From NCBI RefSeq assembly GCF_024323335.1, contig NC_066583.1:275053416-275117415 (forward strand): a stretch of 64,000 nt of DNA, given 5' to 3'. This DNA is from Lathyrus oleraceus (taxonomy: Eukaryota > Streptophyta > Magnoliopsida > Fabales > Fabaceae). Shown here one piece after another: positions 13,534 to 25,693 of this stretch; the first letter of the stretch is position 1; every line of letters starts with the position of its first letter. A model generated the notes under the pieces. It was not told the DNA's origin. It was given only the letters and a program-made list of their open reading frames with translations, and made no database searches. Made by a program: the position numbers and the translations under genes.

Positions 13534-13711
13534 TACAAACGGTACTTTACCTATTACAAAAGAGTCTAAGAAAAACTTGCTAAACACATCAAGGGATTAA
13601 GGCTCCAAGAAAATAAATTACAATCACCACACTCGTGGAATTTATTGACAACTCATTTTCATAACATTGAAAAACACTTTATGCAAATCTAACACTTCCC
13701 TGTTAAACAAG

Positions 13712-13727
13712 GGAAATTTTCTTAATG
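13712..13727 (+). repeat. Left terminal inverted repeat of the PMD element
   Basis: GGAAATTTTCTTAATG at the left end pairs with the inverted right end. Target duplication TAAACAAG lies immediately outside, at 13704-13711. Confidence 0.7.
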
Positions 13728-14209
13728 CACTCTATATAGTAGAAAAGCACTCTATAAAATTCAAAATTGTCCCTTAGATTTCAGAGATGCATCTCCGAAC
13801 GCATCTTTGACTTCAGTTAAAACGTAAAAATAGAGTCACACCCAATATATTTTGCAAAATTTACTCTGGAGATGCATCTCTGAAATAATTCATTTCACAC
13901 CCAATATATCCCTCTCTAAAACGTCTCTTTCTTTCATATATTATTTCGGAGATGCATCTTCGTATGCATATCAAACAGAATTCAGAGATGCATCTACGTA
14001 TCCAGACCATATAATAAATTTTAAGTTTGTTTTAGTTATGCTCAGATAAAATTGATGATATAGTAAAGATATACTATGATAAATTAGACCATACAATGGA
14101 TATGCAGAAAATGACATATATAAAGTAATAAATCCAGAGTACAAAATGAAGTTGAAATAAGTCAAAATAAAATACATACGAAAATAAATCCAGATTATAA
14201 ATACTACAA

Positions 14210-16268
14210 ACTAATATGTATGACGGACTCGGCCTTAGTACCCCCTTGTTCCTACGCTGCCTCATGTACTGCAGTGCCTCTCGTGCCTACATCATCACGA
14301 CATATACAACGCCTATTGCCTTAGAGCTATCAAGAAAGAGTCCTTTGTCAATACTCATCTGCTCAATCTCCATGATACAGTGACATCTAGGCAACATATC
14401 AACAACATAATCTTCCCTAGTCTGCTCCTCCTCTAGTATCTCCTAATGAGCTGTCCTCGATGGATCTTCTGGAGCGTACTATATTGTATAAGGATGTGAC
14501 ACCCTGAAGAACCACCGTATGGAACCGTCTACGCAGCTTTAGTCGCTCTCAGCTATGGTACTTTGTGCCTCCTCCGATACTAGATGATTAAGATAATCAT
14601 CAAACATAATATTCATATCTCTACGTGTCATAACGGGTGGAGGAGACACAGAAAAATCTCTAGGAAAGTATTATATGTAGCCAAATTTCCGCATGATATG
14701 CTCAGGCAGATGGGGAAACGTCATACATGAACCGTATGTCAATCATCCTGAGTATAACACTATATCGTCAAAGGTATGCATCTCATGGTGATCGACATAC
14801 GTATGACAATGTATATCCCGTGCTACCAAGCGGTCAAGATACACTATGAACGAATTTGTCGCCCCGTTCCCTATGAGTGGGGAGAATGCAGAAGCATGTG
14901 TCATATCCTCAGTATATATCGGTACATATGACCAGCCGGAGATGTGTTAGAAGTGTTGGAGGATCCAAGCCTGAAAAATGTTGGAACACATGAAACATTA
15001 ATAATGGCATTGCAAAAGTGTAATGAAAATGACACATCAACACTAAAGGACTAATAAATATTACCGTCAATAGTGTGGTGTTGCATGTCACTTGTTTTGT
15101 CTTCCACATACATCCTTCGGATAAGTTAGAGTACAAGTAGACCAAACAAGCAGCCCCTTAGTTGTACTCATGGATCCGCTCAAAGTCATCAAAGTATCGC
15201 AGACATATGACATTCATATAAGTGACACTCTTTTCCAAAAAAATGGCAGTGCCAACCAAATACAACAGGTATGCTCTCATAGCATATGCTCTATATTGCA
15301 CAACCTGCTCATCATCATAAGTAGTCTGCTCTTCTCTAAGTAGCTCATTTATATACACCTTCTCCAGGAATTAAAACCTAGCATAAGTCCATCAAGTGAC
15401 TTCAAACTCCTTTATGGCAGCCTCTGGGTCAACTCCCCGATAGTCTACCATCAACTCCAATGCACCATCTCTGTTAATATTCTCATGATGTAAAAGTTCT
15501 CCCCTGATCGGAAGATGCGGCAGGCATGAGACATCGTCTAGTGTGATAGACATATCATCATTTAGTAAATGAAATGATGACGTCTCTGTGTGCCATCTCT
15601 CTTCAAATGCATTAAGCATACCATGGTTAATTGTATCATAACTGGTCTTGCATAAGTCTCTCATCCCAGATAGTTGCAAAACATTCTAAAACCATTCCTG
15701 ATTAGGCTGCTGCAGGCCAGTAAGGTTCCATCCATGGTTGATGAATTTTAGAGGATCACGTTCCTGCAAAAAAATAAATCATCCTCAGAAACTTTTAATA
15801 TTGTAACAAACGTAATTTAAAAATTATGAATCCAACTAAATTTTACCTATTTATCCCATACATGTCTGGAAGTATGGTCTGGGTAAAGAGGCAGCAATGA
15901 CAAGTTTGAAGGCCTCCTCCGAACCCCTAGGGTGCCTTAGGTACCTCTGACGCCTCCTGTTCCTAGGGTGTCTTAGGTACCTCTAGTGTCTGAGGTACCT
16001 CCGGTGACTCAAGTACCTCTGCTTCCTAAGATGCTTGAATAGTTGAAACTTGTCGTCTACGGGAAGATGGAGGCAGGGATGCATGAGTATGTGACATTGG
16101 TTTCCTACTGGAAGAAGAAGGTGGAGATACATAGGCCCCAGAAGATGACGCATTTGCATCAACCGGGCTAGAGGTAACAAGATCCTACGATGGTTGACTA
16201 TTTTCCCTCTGAACATATGCATGGTGTGCAATCTTGTTGTGCCTCAATCGGTATTTCCTATCAGCCAT
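14210..16268 (-). pseudogene. Plant mobile domain (PMD, MAIN-like) protein gene, degraded
   Basis: Minus-strand gene with a recognisable three-exon layout. Exon 1 runs from ATG at 16268 (MADRKYRLRHNKIAHHAYVQ) to about 15847. Intron 1 is 15846-15764 (GT...AG). Exon 2 is about 15763-15065, intron 2 is 15064-14971 (GT...AG), and exon 3 runs from 14970 to about 14210. Exon 2 contains the PMD core: RDPLKFINHGW, then MLNAFEERWHTETSSFH (about 15619-15569) and ITLDDVSCLPHLPI (about 15547-15506). PMD proteins include the Arabidopsis MAIN/MAIL family, implicated in silencing and genome stability, and many transposon-borne copies. In-frame stops occur in every exon (for example 15392-15394 and one near 15158), so it is dead, yet both introns keep splice dinucleotides. 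It is carried by the transposon at 13712-47505; the promoter side is interrupted by the LTR at 16695. Confidence 0.8.
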
Positions 16269-16694
16269 AATGCATGTAAGTAAACCACACAAGTGTTACA
16301 CAATGAGTACAAGCAAAAAAAGCCAACAAAAAAATGCAGATTGAATCGTTGGAAAATTCTGGAGATCCATCTCCGGAATTTTCTGCAACTCACACCAACG
16401 TTAATGGCGGTAATGCAGTCCCCCAAAAAAGAAAAAATAATTGATCAATAAAATGACCTATCAAACATGTTTCTCATTGTGTATAAACTATCAAACATGT
16501 ATAAACTATCTATTTCATATCCTAATCATGAATTTTTAAAAATTTATACAAAAACTTAAAAAGTTTAGAAAAATAAAAAAACTTACAAATTATGAGTTTA
16601 CTTCAGTGTTGAATGAGTTTTTTTGAAGGATTTGATGTTGATAGAAAAAGCTTTAAAGTTGGTTGGATGGTTTTGAGAGAATGTGAGTTGAGAG

Positions 16695-17657
16695 TGTAAC
16701 ACTCCGAACTTTTCGTTTATTTATTTTAATTAAGTTAAAATGCTTATTATTTTATGTTGGTGTTGAAATGATTTGTGTGAATTATTTGGCATTGTGAGAA
16801 TTAATTAGATTTTTTATGATTAAATTATTAAAGAAATAGGAGGAATATGAGAATCGGGAGGAAAATAGAATTTTAAAGGAATTGGTGGGATAATAAGTGA
16901 ATTACCAAATAGTTGAGAGGGAGGATAAATAAAATAAATAGAAAATTAGGTTTCATTTGGTTAAATAGAAAAGTGGGGAGAAAAGGAGGCAGAATGTAAA
17001 AAGTTGGGGAAAAAAGGGTAAAGTTAAGTAGATAAAGCAAAAACCAGCTAGAGGAGAGGATTCTCATTGCTGTAGATTCAAGTTCTTGCTAGAAAATTAA
17101 GGTAAGGGGGAATTAGTCATCTATGGGTATCAATTGAATGAAGGGTAGAGAGGGATCCTCACCCTCTTCTTTGTTTTCTCTTACGTTTTCTCCAATGTTG
17201 ATGTTTTATGTGTTTTGAAAAGGATTGTGAAAAACTTATCTCAATTCCTGTGATAAATAGAATTTTGTGCCGTGATTGTACTGCTTAAATTCGTGTATAA
17301 TTGCATGTGAAATTTGAATTGTTGATGTTCATATTGAGAAGCGTTAATATAATGAATATGATGTTGATTTTATGATAAGTTGGTAAAATTATGATTAATA
17401 TGTAAAAAGTTGTTATAATAATTATTGTATAATTATGAATGATAATTTTTTGTGCGAACTGGGTGTTTTGAGATTAAAATCGGAGCTTTTGAAGTGCTCA
17501 TATGGTAGAAAATACAGTTCTATGTTATGCACAATGGTGACAGGCATCATCACCACGAAGAGCCGACCTTCACCGCGACGTTAGAGCTTACGATTATCAG
17601 TATGATTACGGGCCAACAATCATGGTCTCCAGTGCTAACAACCTTGATGGACATCAC
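16695..17657 (+). mobile_element. Ty3-type LTR, left part
   Basis: Begins TGTAACACTCCGAAC and continues at 46167 after a copia insertion. The matching end GGGTGTTACA is at 47298. Flanks are GAGAG (16690-16694) and GCGAG (47299-47303), a 4/5 match consistent with an aged target duplication. Total LTR length without the insert is about 2.1 kb. Internal phrases resemble the solo LTR at 1831-4321. Short ORFs here look fortuitous. Confidence 0.7.
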
Positions 17658-18214
17658 TGTTGGTGTAATCCCTAGAGGCCAATACTTTTGGTACTTGTAT
17701 CGAATTAATTATTAATAATAAAAAGGTTTTTTCTTTATTACGTTTGTTTAATAAAGTCTCTAGGATAGCTAGTCCGTTTAATGTATCAAGTGTGACTTGA
17801 TCATGAGATCACATTAAACATAAGAACACTATTCTTAAAGTATTCGTAGTCGAGCTTTATTGTGAAGTGGGATAACACTAAAGCATTAAGACTATTATGT
17901 AAATAGACTGATGATCACATCTCATGGATCATGGATAAGGAGTTATCAAATCTTGAACATAGGTATGAATATTAAGGTAATATTTATACTGGATAGACCC
18001 GCTATGAGAATACTATATAGAAATTTATGCAAAGTGTCATAAGTTATTCTCATGGTGATAATGATGTATACCACTCTTCGACCTGAAACCACTATGAACC
18101 CTAGATGTAGAGTCGAGTGCTTTATTGTTGATCCAACGTTGTCCGTAACTGGATAACCATAAAGACAGTTGATGGGTACTCCACGAAGCATGCTGAGGGA
18201 CATGAGTGACCTAG
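17658..18214 (+). mobile_element. Ty1/copia 5' LTR, part 1
   Basis: Starts TGTTGGTGTAATCCC and follows the 3' LTR at 44807-46166 almost base for base up to 18214. It is preceded by ATCAC (17653-17657), which matches GTCAC after the 3' LTR (46167-46171) at 4/5 bases. That supports one copia insertion spanning 17658-46166. Interrupted at 18215 by an Ogre-type solo LTR. Confidence 0.8.
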
Positions 18215-21200
18215 TGTAATACCCCAAAATTTACCCTTCATTTTTCTTGGAAGCATGGGATTATGTCTTACATTTCATTAGCATCATACTAGGTCATACT
18301 CATTGCATACTGCATTAGTGACTTGGAAATCAGGGTTTGATTGATCACTCCTTACCAGAACGAGCCCACACAAAGCAAGACTGAGAATTGAACTTCATTA
18401 TCCAAATACACAAGTCTCAAGGTGGTCCAGGTATCTTATGATGGTCTACAGTTCATCAGTGGAAGATTCAGAGCTCTCAGAGTGTGCATCTGCATTTAAT
18501 TAGAAATCAGGGTTTCGTGGCTATCTGCAACAGGCAATGTTTGGTGGGAAGAAAAGGGGGCTCATTCATGTCATGATTAGAGAGGCATCTTGGCCTAGGA
18601 AGATTCACAATCATCTCACAAAGATCCATTGGAAATCAGTGCAATCAGTTCCCGATCAATTTTGACCTAAATTAGGGTTTGGTATAAAATCAGTCTATTT
18701 CTGATTCCTTGGGTGAAATTCTTTTCTGTGGCCCTCCATATGTCCACAATGGTCTACATGCAAAAAATCAGCTCTTTATTTGAGCCAGAGGTGCTTCAAT
18801 TGATCAATGGAATCGGGAATCAGATAGTTTGGGAAAAGTCAACTATGGGGCCAGAAAAGTTAACTCCTGACATTTTGAAAGTGGAATCTCAAAATTCATG
18901 CCTAAGGGAGCCTACATGTGAAATTTGATCAAGGTTGGATCATGGATTCATCATTTAATCAGGAGTTAGAAAAGTTACTAAATTTGGAAATAGTTGACTT
19001 TCCATTTAGGGCAAGTTTTTATGGTTGTTGCACCCACTTTAAGCCCATTTTCCATCAAGATGCAAGCTCCATTTTAAAATTTCTCCAACATGAAAGTTGT
19101 TCCTCTTGTTCCAAGATTTCTAGATATATAAAGTTTGTTTCATTTGGATTAAAATTGAGAAAGTTATGCTTGGTCAAAGTGAGACATTATTTTAGGACAC
19201 TTAGAAAATTTTCTAAGTCCAAAATCTTCAAGATTTGTCAAGACTTATGGGCCAGATTTCTTGCACTTCAAGGCATCTTTTGAAAACAGTTTCTTCATAA
19301 CAATTGCACCTTGCCATGTCCTCTTTCACATCCTTTTGGAATCATCTCATTTGGATCATTGGTTTGAAAGATACACTCATCTAAAGTTGGCATCATGAAC
19401 TGAATTTTTAGGCAGCATTTAGGCCAAACTGGCCCAACCATTTTGCAGTTATGGAACCTGAACTTCATGGCCATTTTTCACCTCTTTCCACTCATCATTT
19501 AAACTTGTGTTCAACATGAAAAATGTTAAGCTCCATGCCCTCTTCCTACTGTTTGCATTGCCTTGCCATTTGGTCATGTATACATCAAGATACAAGGTCA
19601 CAAAGTCACCTATTTGGATTGTTTTTATGCTGCACAAGAAAACCAAGTCAGACCACAAAACCAACCAACACACTCTTTACCTCATTTGGCCATGCACTTT
19701 TATGTTCACTCACTTAAGTTTTACTACATTTAGAACTTGCTTTCACCACCTCACCTTTTGTGTCATATTGCACATGAATCAAAACCAAACACTTCAAGCC
19801 CATTTAACACTTAAAACCCTACATATTTAAGACATCAAAACCCTAATTTGAAGGGCAGTGGCTGTATTTTCGAGCAAGAGGAAAGGGATTGCATTCAAGA
19901 TCCATTTCTCATTTTCCATTTCTCAAGCACAAGCATCAAGAACAGCACATCTCTCCTTCCACTCCTCCACTATCAAGAGGCAGTGGACTGTTTTCCACTA
20001 GGTAAGCTTTCACTCCTTCTTCCATGGACATGAATAACTCTTTATGCTCACCATTATGCTATTGCTTCTCACTGTTTTATTATTATTATGCCATTGCCAT
20101 GTCCATCATCATGTTGTGTTCTATGTAAATACCATGCTATGTTTGTTGCTGAAGCCCTCACCATGAGGCATTGCTACTAAGCTTAAGTTTGTGTTGTGAA
20201 ATTTCTGTCATATCCGTGTGCGTGTAGCTTCCTTGTTGTTCACTTTTCACCATGTTTAAGTTACCATTTCCTTCCAAATAAAGCACCATTGTGTTCTACT
20301 CGTTCCATACTAGAAGTTTTCTTTTTTACTTCATCTCATTTGGAGCACCATAGCATGAGATATTTTGTGTGGAAGATGGAAGAAGTTGCTGCGTTTTTCA
20401 CGCGTTCTAGCTGCATGCGCCTAGGGTTTTTACGTTGCATGAGAGAGACGATGTCGTGTCGTCATGGTAGCCACTAGATCGCGCGTGTGTGATTTGATCT
20501 CGTCCGTCCAGCTTCATTTTGTCCTATAGCGACTTACTCCTGCCATGACCGATTGATGCACTTGTTCACATGCTTATTTTAAATGCACATTTTTATTATT
20601 ATGTCACATGCTGAGTAATCACGTGGGCTGTGGGCCTTTCCACCATGCGCTTTCCACACCCCCATATGCCTGGCCCATTAACACATTTATTTTCTTTCTT
20701 AATTCATTTTTATTTTCTGTTTTGCTTTTTAATTAATAAAAAATATTTTATTTGTTCACAAAAATACCAAAAAATATTTTTCCCATTCCTTAATGTTTTA
20801 TTTAATTTATTTAATTTTTATTTTCATATTTTATTTAATGTTAATATTTTATTTTAATTATTTGTTCCAAATAGTCCATTTTAACACACTTATTTTTATT
20901 AATTTTATTTTCATAGCTTAAATTTGTTTTTAACTTCTGATTTTTGGGATGAGGGTTGACCAATGTCTCATGGTCAACTTGACCTTTTATTGGAATTTTA
21001 TTTCCCATTTTCAATTTATTTTGGATTTATTTTTGACCTAGTTTGCTTGGTTGACTTTTCATTTGACTTCTGTTTTATTTCAATTAATTTACATACCAAT
21101 ACTCATTATTTTTAAAATATTTTTGGGGGATGATGATGTCCTGACCCCATCTTACTTAGTTTAATTTTTCATAATTTTCTTAATTAATTTACTATTTATT

Positions 21201-23040
21201 CCATATTTTTCAAGTTGACTTGACTTTACAGTTGACTTTTCTATGATTGATGTTTGACTTAGGGATTGCTTATGGCAATTGAAGAGATCTTTTGATCCTA
21301 CCTTGTTCATCTCATATGCCATGTATTAGAGGCTTTTCATCTTGATTTTATTTGATATTTGCATCATTTCCCGATTAAATTATTCATTGATCCTTTGTGT
21401 GCATAGTTTCACCTGTCTGATTCATCTGATATTTTTTATACTTGTTTCTTTCATCCATGCATCTATTGTTTGATTGCTTAACATGTTTATACATCCCATA
21501 CATTATTTAATGCTTCATTATTTCATTCTTTGATTATTTGATTTGATTATATACATGTCTTCTTGTCTGAACTAATTGATTAACTGTTGCCTACTTGTAT
21601 GATGTATGAGGCATTTATTCTTATTTGTTTGATTGCCATGACCATCCCCATTCATAACAAATGTATCCCTCTCTCATGAAGTGTATAATGTTTATTCTTT
21701 CATTCTTTATTCTTCTGTTAATACAAGAACTAAAACAAACATCCGATAACCATTTCAAAAACAAGATCAAAACCTCGATCCAACGTCGAGTAATCATTTT
21801 CAAAACTTAACAGAACCAGCACGTATTCATCCATCCTTTTGTAAGTCGATTGCTTCATGCATCGCCATTTCTCTTGTAAGTCGATTTCTTCAGGCATCAC
21901 CATCTACCACTTGTAAGTCGATTGCTTCGTGCATCTCCATCTACCCTTATCCTTTCCTTGCTCCATCCGTCAACTCTTGTTCCGTTTAGGTAGCACCCAT
22001 TAGGTAGAACCCTTTGTATGATAACATAGGTAGAATTCCCATATTCTTTTGTATGATGACATAGGTAGAATTCCCTCATTCTTTGCATGCTAACATTAGG
22101 TAGATATTCCCATTTGTAAATCCTAACACATAAGTCCACTTTGCATGACAACTCTAGGGCAGAGCTTCCCCATTTTTAGACCTTCTGTGCGTCTCCGATC
22201 CTATGGCATGTCACTCCGTTCTATTGCAAAGAGGTAACTGCCTAAGACTTGATTCAGCGAGCTGCGACACCTGTTTCTAGGACGTGAACACATTGCCCAC
22301 TCTCCTTTGACACAACTGGTGTCCTCCTTTGTAAGTCCATGTTCAGATGGCAACCCATATATAGCCGAACTACGACAACTCTAATTCTCATGTTCAGATG
22401 AGATACGTAGGCACAAGATGCGATGTCTTGCCGAGTTTTTTTTTACTAACGACTAACAACTAATCCTTGCTTGCTTTCTCCCTCGTTGCGATTCTTTTCT
22501 CTCGCCCTCGTTGCGATCGAGACCTTCCCTTTCTCTTGCCCTAGTTGCAATCGAGACCCTTATTCCCGTAGTTAGCTGAACTACGTTTTGCGCTGATTCT
22601 CATTCCAGATGAGATACGTAGGCATAAGACACGATGTCTTAGCGAGCACACTTCTCTTTAACCCATAGGTAGCCGAGCTACGAAGACTCTGATTCTCATA
22701 TTCAGATGAGATACGTATGCAGTGGATGCGACATCCGTGCAAGTCATTTTCTTTTGACCTTTCTTTTAGTAAATAGTACATTAGATAAACACACACCCTT
22801 TAGACAAGAACAACAAGAGTGGATCCCGTAGAGTACTACGGATGCGTAGGGGTGCTAATACCTTCCCTTCGTATAATCGACTCCCGAACCCAAGATTTGG
22901 TTGCGAGACCTTGTCTTTTCCTTTCCTTTCTCCCAGTTTACTTCGAGCGTTTCCTTTCCTTCCTTTGGGATAAATAATGCACGGTGGCGACTCTTCTGTC
23001 ATTTCTTTTTTCGCCGGTTATTTTTTCGCAAGTTGCGACA
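18215..23040 (+). mobile_element. Ogre-type solo LTR with 5-bp target duplication
   Basis: A 4826-bp block beginning TGTAATACCCCAAAATTTACCC and ending GCAAGTTGCGACA, inserted in the copia LTR. The target site CCTAG is duplicated on both sides (18210-18214 and 23041-23045) and occurs once in the uninterrupted copia LTR near 45358. Length and terminal sequence match the Ogre LTRs elsewhere in the window. A PBS-like word GGTGGCGACTCTT occurs in U5 (22983-22995). A TATA-like word near 19810 could be its promoter. ORFs up to 121 codons inside are not protein-like. Confidence 0.88.
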
Positions 23041-23375
23041 CCTAGATGGAATTTGCCCATCCTGCATAACAGGATAAATGTCTATGGGCCCAATATTGAA
23101 CTGGACAAGGATGACACGGTCTATGCCTTGTGTTCAATATAGACATAAGGGCAAAAGGGTAATTATGCACATAAGTATTATCATAGAAGGATTTGTCAGA
23201 TCACATGACATTTTTGTGTCTTGGGTAGCAGTGATGTGTTGCTGGATACCGCTCACTGTTTATTATGTTAAATGCGTGATTTAATATAATTGCCAACGTC
23301 GTGAAAACCTACAGGGTCACACACAAAGGACAGATTGATGAGAGATAGAGTAACTAAGGAACACCGTAAGGTACG
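23041..23375 (+). mobile_element. Ty1/copia 5' LTR, part 2 (3' end missing)
   Basis: Resumes the copia LTR after the solo LTR (equivalent to about 45356-45695) and breaks at 23375, where an inverted copia LTR begins. The last third of this LTR, including its TATA box, is absent from the window and probably went with the deletion at 41051/41052. Confidence 0.8.
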
Positions 23376-24324
23376 TGAAGGAGAATTGCCATCCAAGGCG
23401 CAGTGGAATTTAAAAATTTCTCCATTTAGTGATCCTTACGAATGGGCATGATCAGTGATAGAATCGTTACCTCTTATGGCGATTCAAACCTTTGGTGCAA
23501 ATTTCTTGTAACGATCAAAACCTTGGATACAAATCCACGGAGCGATCACGAACGTTGAACGATGACAACGTCTCTACTCAGTCCACATGAACGGGTTCCT
23601 TCAATCTCAGTGCTAGCTGGTACGAATGAAGGCTTTGAGTGAGAGAGAGGGAAACGAAATTCCAAGTCTTCACTTGAGTTGAGTCTGAGTGACAATGCTT
23701 CTACCCAAGGGGTTCTATTTATAGAACCACTTGTGTGGGCTTCAAGCTAAAAAGCCCACTTAAGTGTATTTTGGCCCATATCTCATAATATGCCAAAATC
23801 ACTTACGTATTTGGTACCTTACCATATTTCGTATTCCACTTAAGTGCACTGTACCTTACGGTGTTCCTTAGTTACTCTATCTCTCATCAATCCGTCCTTT
23901 GTGTGTGACCCTGTAGGTTTTCGCGACGTTGGCAATTATATTAAGTCACGCATTTAACATAATAAACAGTGAGCGGTATCTAGCAACACATCACTGCTAC
24001 CCAAGTCACGAAAATATCATGTGATCTGACAAATCCTTCTGTGATAATATTTATGTGCATAATCACCCTTTTGCCCTTATGTCTATATTGAACACAAGGC
24101 ATAGACCGTGTCATCCTTGTCCAGTTCAATATTGGGCCCATAGACATTTATCCTATTATGCAGGATGGGCAAATTCCATCTAGGTCACTCATGTCCCTCA
24201 GCATGCTTCGTGGAGTACCCATCAACTGTCTTTATGGTTATCCAGTTACAGACAACGTTGGATCAGTAATAAAGCACTCAACTTTACATCTAGGGTTCAT
24301 AGTGGTTTCAGGTCGAAGAGTGGT
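23376..24324 (-). mobile_element. Inverted Ty1/copia LTR fragment
   Basis: Begins TGAAGGAGAATTGC, the inverted 3' end of the copia LTR at 46166, and is colinear with 46166-45222 on the opposite strand. It retains the TATA box (23715-23724) and stops at 24324 where the Ogre LTR starts. About 415 bp of its 5' end are missing. It forms a long inverted repeat with the adjacent part of the plus-oriented LTR (23041-23374 against 23851-24184). Confidence 0.85.
23715..23724 (-). promoter_or_regulatory. TATA box of the inverted copia LTR
   Basis: Reads CTATAAATAG on the minus strand, the same element as 45819-45828 in the full copia LTR, inside the near-palindrome GGTTCTATAAATAGAACC. Confidence 0.6.
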
Positions 24325-25336
24325 TGTAGCGGTGTATTCGTCACTTTATGATTTATTGACTAAATCAAAAGCAAATCATACAAAGATAGAGTCGCCACCG
24401 CACTTTTATTTATCCAAAGGAATGGCTAAAAAGCGAACAAAAGCCTAAGAAGTTTTACAAAGAAAACTAATAAAAGGGGTACAGAGATCTGGGTAAGGGG
24501 GTAATTATGCAAAAGGAAGGTGTTAGGCACCCAAAGCATCCTAGGTACTCCTAGGGTACAAATTGTTGCAAAATTATGAAAAATATTTATTGTGCAAACA
24601 TTGATTGGGAGGATGAGAAAAGAATATACAATTTTATTATTTTTGTGTTTGGATGGAAAGATCCATTGCCTACGTACCTTTACAGGATCAAAACCTCGTA
24701 GTTCGGCTAAAAGATTTCCAAAACATGGGTGAATTGATTTTAAAACAAAATCCCTAAGGTCTTTCGTTATCCACGGGAGAAAACTCAACCTATATAACCA
24801 CAAGTCCACCATGTGAGAAAAGCTTCAACTTGCTAGTGAGGGACCATGCCCTATAATAAGCAAGGAAGTCTTACAATTCAATCACTAAGGACAAAAGGTG
24901 AGATTCACATCAACCACTAGAATAAATCAAACCTATGGCTAATGTATAAAAACTTATCAAGAAAGTGGACTTGAGCCACAAAACAATTGAATGAGTGTAA
25001 TTAGTCAATTAGGATTATTCACAAAAAGATGGTCAAAGTGTGATTAGAATTCAATTCAAAAGAAGTATTATGAAAATGAAGTTTGAAAAATCAAAGGCTT
25101 AAGGCCTAGGTTTCTAGTTTAAAAAGAAATGAAAATGTTTGCACAATATTTTTGGTTTGGGTTAACATTCATATGGAGGTTTAAAGAACAAAAAGGTGGG
25201 AGGTTAAGGGATGCAAAACTTCTTAATTGTTCACCTCTTGAGATCATATGTAGATGATCCAAGTGATTCCTTTGGAATAGGCAACAAGCAAGTAACAGGT
25301 AAACAAAGTATCAGGCAAAGCCAATATAAAAGGAAA

Positions 25337-25693
25337 CCAGATGCCAATCAATGGACTTATACCAGTCTCACAAAACAAAGATGGATATCGGATGTCAATC
25401 AATGGACTTACACCAATCTCACAAAACAAAGATGGATACCGGATGCCAATCAATGGACTTACACCAATCTCACAAAGCAAAGATGGATACCAGATGCCAA
25501 TCAATGGACTTACACTAGTCTCACAAAACAAAGATGGATACCGGATGCCAATCAATGGACTTACACCAATCTCACAAAGCAAAGATGGATACCAGATACC
25601 AATCAATGGACTTACACTAGTCTCACAAAGCAAAGATGGATACCAGATGCCAATCAATGGACTTACACTAGTCTCACAAAGCAAATAAGACAA
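25337..25693. repeat. Minisatellite, 51-bp unit x about 7, in the Ogre LTR
   Basis: The word ATGCCAATCAATGGACTTA recurs at 25341, 25392, 25443, 25494, 25545, 25596 and 25647, an exact 51-bp period. Degenerate copies trail to about 25830. The unit equals 17 codons, so spurious open frames appear on both strands. Confidence 0.95.

Noticed and set aside
18918..19283. 121-codon plus-strand ORF
   Set aside because: Inside the solo Ogre LTR, no recognisable domain, composition like the surrounding LTR.
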